Positions 62,946-64,000 of a stretch of 64,000 nucleotides of DNA are shown one piece after another. The stretch's first letter is position 1. Each line of letters begins with the position of its first letter. The DNA is taken from the NCBI RefSeq assembly GCF_001307105.1, contig NZ_LGYN01000027.1, positions 248,001-312,000 on the forward strand, given 5' to 3'. The position numbers and the translations under genes were made by a program. Below the pieces are notes generated by a model that was given only the letters and a program-made list of their open reading frames with translations, searched no databases and was not told the DNA's origin. Origin of the DNA: Bacillus australimaris (GTDB taxonomy: Bacteria > Bacillota > Bacilli > Bacillales > Bacillaceae).

Positions 62946-64000
62946 ATGGAGAAAGTGCTTTCTTCTCACGTCGGTTTGAAAATCAATGAATGGTATTATC
63001 ATATTCAAAGATTTAACGTACCGGACGCCGAAGCATATAAAGAGGAAATCAAATCAATGCTTGATCATATGGAAGAAAATCAAGATTTATTATTGTATTT
63101 CTCACTCATGGAGTTCAGACATAAATTAATGCTTGATTACTTGAATCCTTTAGAAAATGGGAAAGAGCGGGCCAACTTCAAGGAACTCGCAATGAAGATC
63201 AAAAGGGACCAAGAGAAATTAACAGGATTGCTCGAGTATTACTTCAATTTTTTCTACGGCATGTACGAGTTTGAAAACTATGAATACCTAAATGCGATTA
63301 CCTTCTATAAACGGGCAGAAAAAAAGCTGTCTCTTGTCAGTGACGATATTGAACGGGCTGAGTTCAATTACAAGATGGCTGAAATCTATTACCACATGAA
63401 ACAAACTCACATGTCCATGCACCATATCGCACAGGCGATAGAATGTTATCGGGAAAAAGATACATACACAGTAAGAGAAATACAATGTTCTTTTGTCATT
63501 GGATTAAACTACATAGATATGGGCTGCCCCGAAAAAGCAATACCCCATTTTCAACACGCACTAGAAAAAGCCGCCGACAACTCAACAAAACGATTAAAAG
63601 GATCAGCACTATATAATTTAGGGTTGAGTTATTTTCATAACAAAGAAATAGCACAAGCAATTATTCATTTTAATGACTCGATTCGAGCATTTAGAGAGCA
63701 GGGATATGAGCATTTGAATAGAATTTTAGACCCACTCATTATGTTGTCAAAATCCTACTTCAAAAAGAAAGAACAGGATCTAGGTACATATGCTTTAAAT
63801 AACGGCATAGAACTATCTGAAAAGCTAAAAGACCATGTTTTGTTATTGATATTCAAGTTTTTAAGATCACTATACGTTGACAACAATTTTGAGCAATTAG
63901 AAAAAATAATGGAATTGCTAGAAATAAAGTCAATGTACCCTGATCTTGAAGATTTAGCAAAAGATGCTGCAAAATATTATAATGAGATGGGAGATAAAGA
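62946..64000 (+). CDS. Response-regulator aspartate phosphatase, Rap family (partial)
   Basis: A frame open to the right edge, 351 residues so far. The N-terminus (GLKINEWYYHIQRF and DAEAYKEEI) forms the three-helix bundle that contacts the response regulator, then come TPR repeats (FYKRAEKKL, KMAEIYYHMKQ, HFQHALEKA, NLGLSYFHNKEIAQAIIHF). Rap proteins dephosphorylate Spo0F or block ComA, and are inhibited by Phr peptides imported by Opp. A phr gene would lie just beyond the window. Confidence 0.92.
   Translation, partial: MEKVLSSHVGLKINEWYYHIQRFNVPDAEAYKEEIKSMLDHMEENQDLLLYFSLMEFRHKLMLDYLNPLENGKERANFKELAMKIKRDQEKLTGLLEYYFNFFYGMYEFENYEYLNAITFYKRAEKKLSLVSDDIERAEFNYKMAEIYYHMKQTHMSMHHIAQAIECYREKDTYTVREIQCSFVIGLNYIDMGCPEKAIPHFQHALEKAADNSTKRLKGSALYNLGLSYFHNKEIAQAIIHFNDSIRAFREQGYEHLNRILDPLIMLSKSYFKKKEQDLGTYALNNGIELSEKLKDHVLLLIFKFLRSLYVDNNFEQLEKIMELLEIKSMYPDLEDLAKDAAKYYNEMGDK

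Noticed and set aside
63288-63485. 65-residue minus-strand frame at the right end
   Set aside because: It is antisense to the rap frame, which is open to the window edge and has TPR repeats.

Overview
The window reads as a chromosome segment of a Bacillus of the B. pumilus group (pumilus/safensis/altitudinis). From 1 to about 38,900 the gene order closely follows the B. subtilis oppC to metC region. The species-group call is an inference: it rests on that synteny, the low to medium GC content, and a cat-86-like chloramphenicol acetyltransferase with a translation-attenuation leader, a gene first described in B. pumilus. No database search was possible. Family assignments come from motifs and remembered homologues.

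Core block, 1-38,900. It opens with the end of the oligopeptide ABC transporter (oppC-oppD-oppF). The Spx and competence control genes follow: yjbC, spx, yjbE, mecA, a cardiolipin synthase, coiA behind a double ComK box, pepF, then spxH-yjbI. Next come cell-wall and nucleotide genes (cwlQ, yjbK, yjbL, yjbM, nadF, an RluD-type synthase, prpE, yjbQ). A TPP-riboswitch thiamine operon follows (tenA-tenI-thiO-thiS-thiG-thiF-thiD), then fabI with a FapR-like site. The spore-coat cluster is cotO and cotZ-Y-X-W-V, with yjcA, several tiny sporulation-type genes and spoVIF. The block ends with a UvrD-type helicase, yjcF-yjcG-yjcH and the S-box-controlled metI-metC pair.

Island, 38,987-45,076. An intact tRNA-Val(GAC) gene is followed about 6 kb later by a perfect 43-bp copy of its 3' part, the signature of an element integrated at a tRNA. 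Inside are an endolysin remnant, an unknown secreted protein with a cytosolic partner, a degenerate membrane protein, a quinone-oxidoreductase-like gene with a divergent MarR regulator, a hemB C-terminal fragment, and an extra accA with its own MarR regulator. No integrase remains.

Accessory block, 45,077-64,000. A bglH remnant and yxiE remain from a bglPH-yxiE operon. Beside them is a set matching the B. thuringiensis L-isoleucine 4-hydroxylation cluster: dioxygenase (HilA/IDO), SDR (HilB) and an EamA exporter (RhtA). Then come a DapA-family lyase with a CynX-type MFS and LysR regulator, a lipoprotein, a broken SASA-family esterase, the cat gene, a polymorphic-toxin C-terminal stub with its probable immunity gene, a SUKH/SMI1 protein, a DinB-fold protein, two GNATs, a second LysR/CynX-type pair (yybE/yybF-like), and a stand-alone lipoamide dehydrogenase divergent from a TetR regulator across a long palindrome. 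A Rap phosphatase runs off the right edge. Remnants (endolysin, hemB, bglH, SASA esterase, toxin stub) are concentrated in this half, which marks it as a turnover region.
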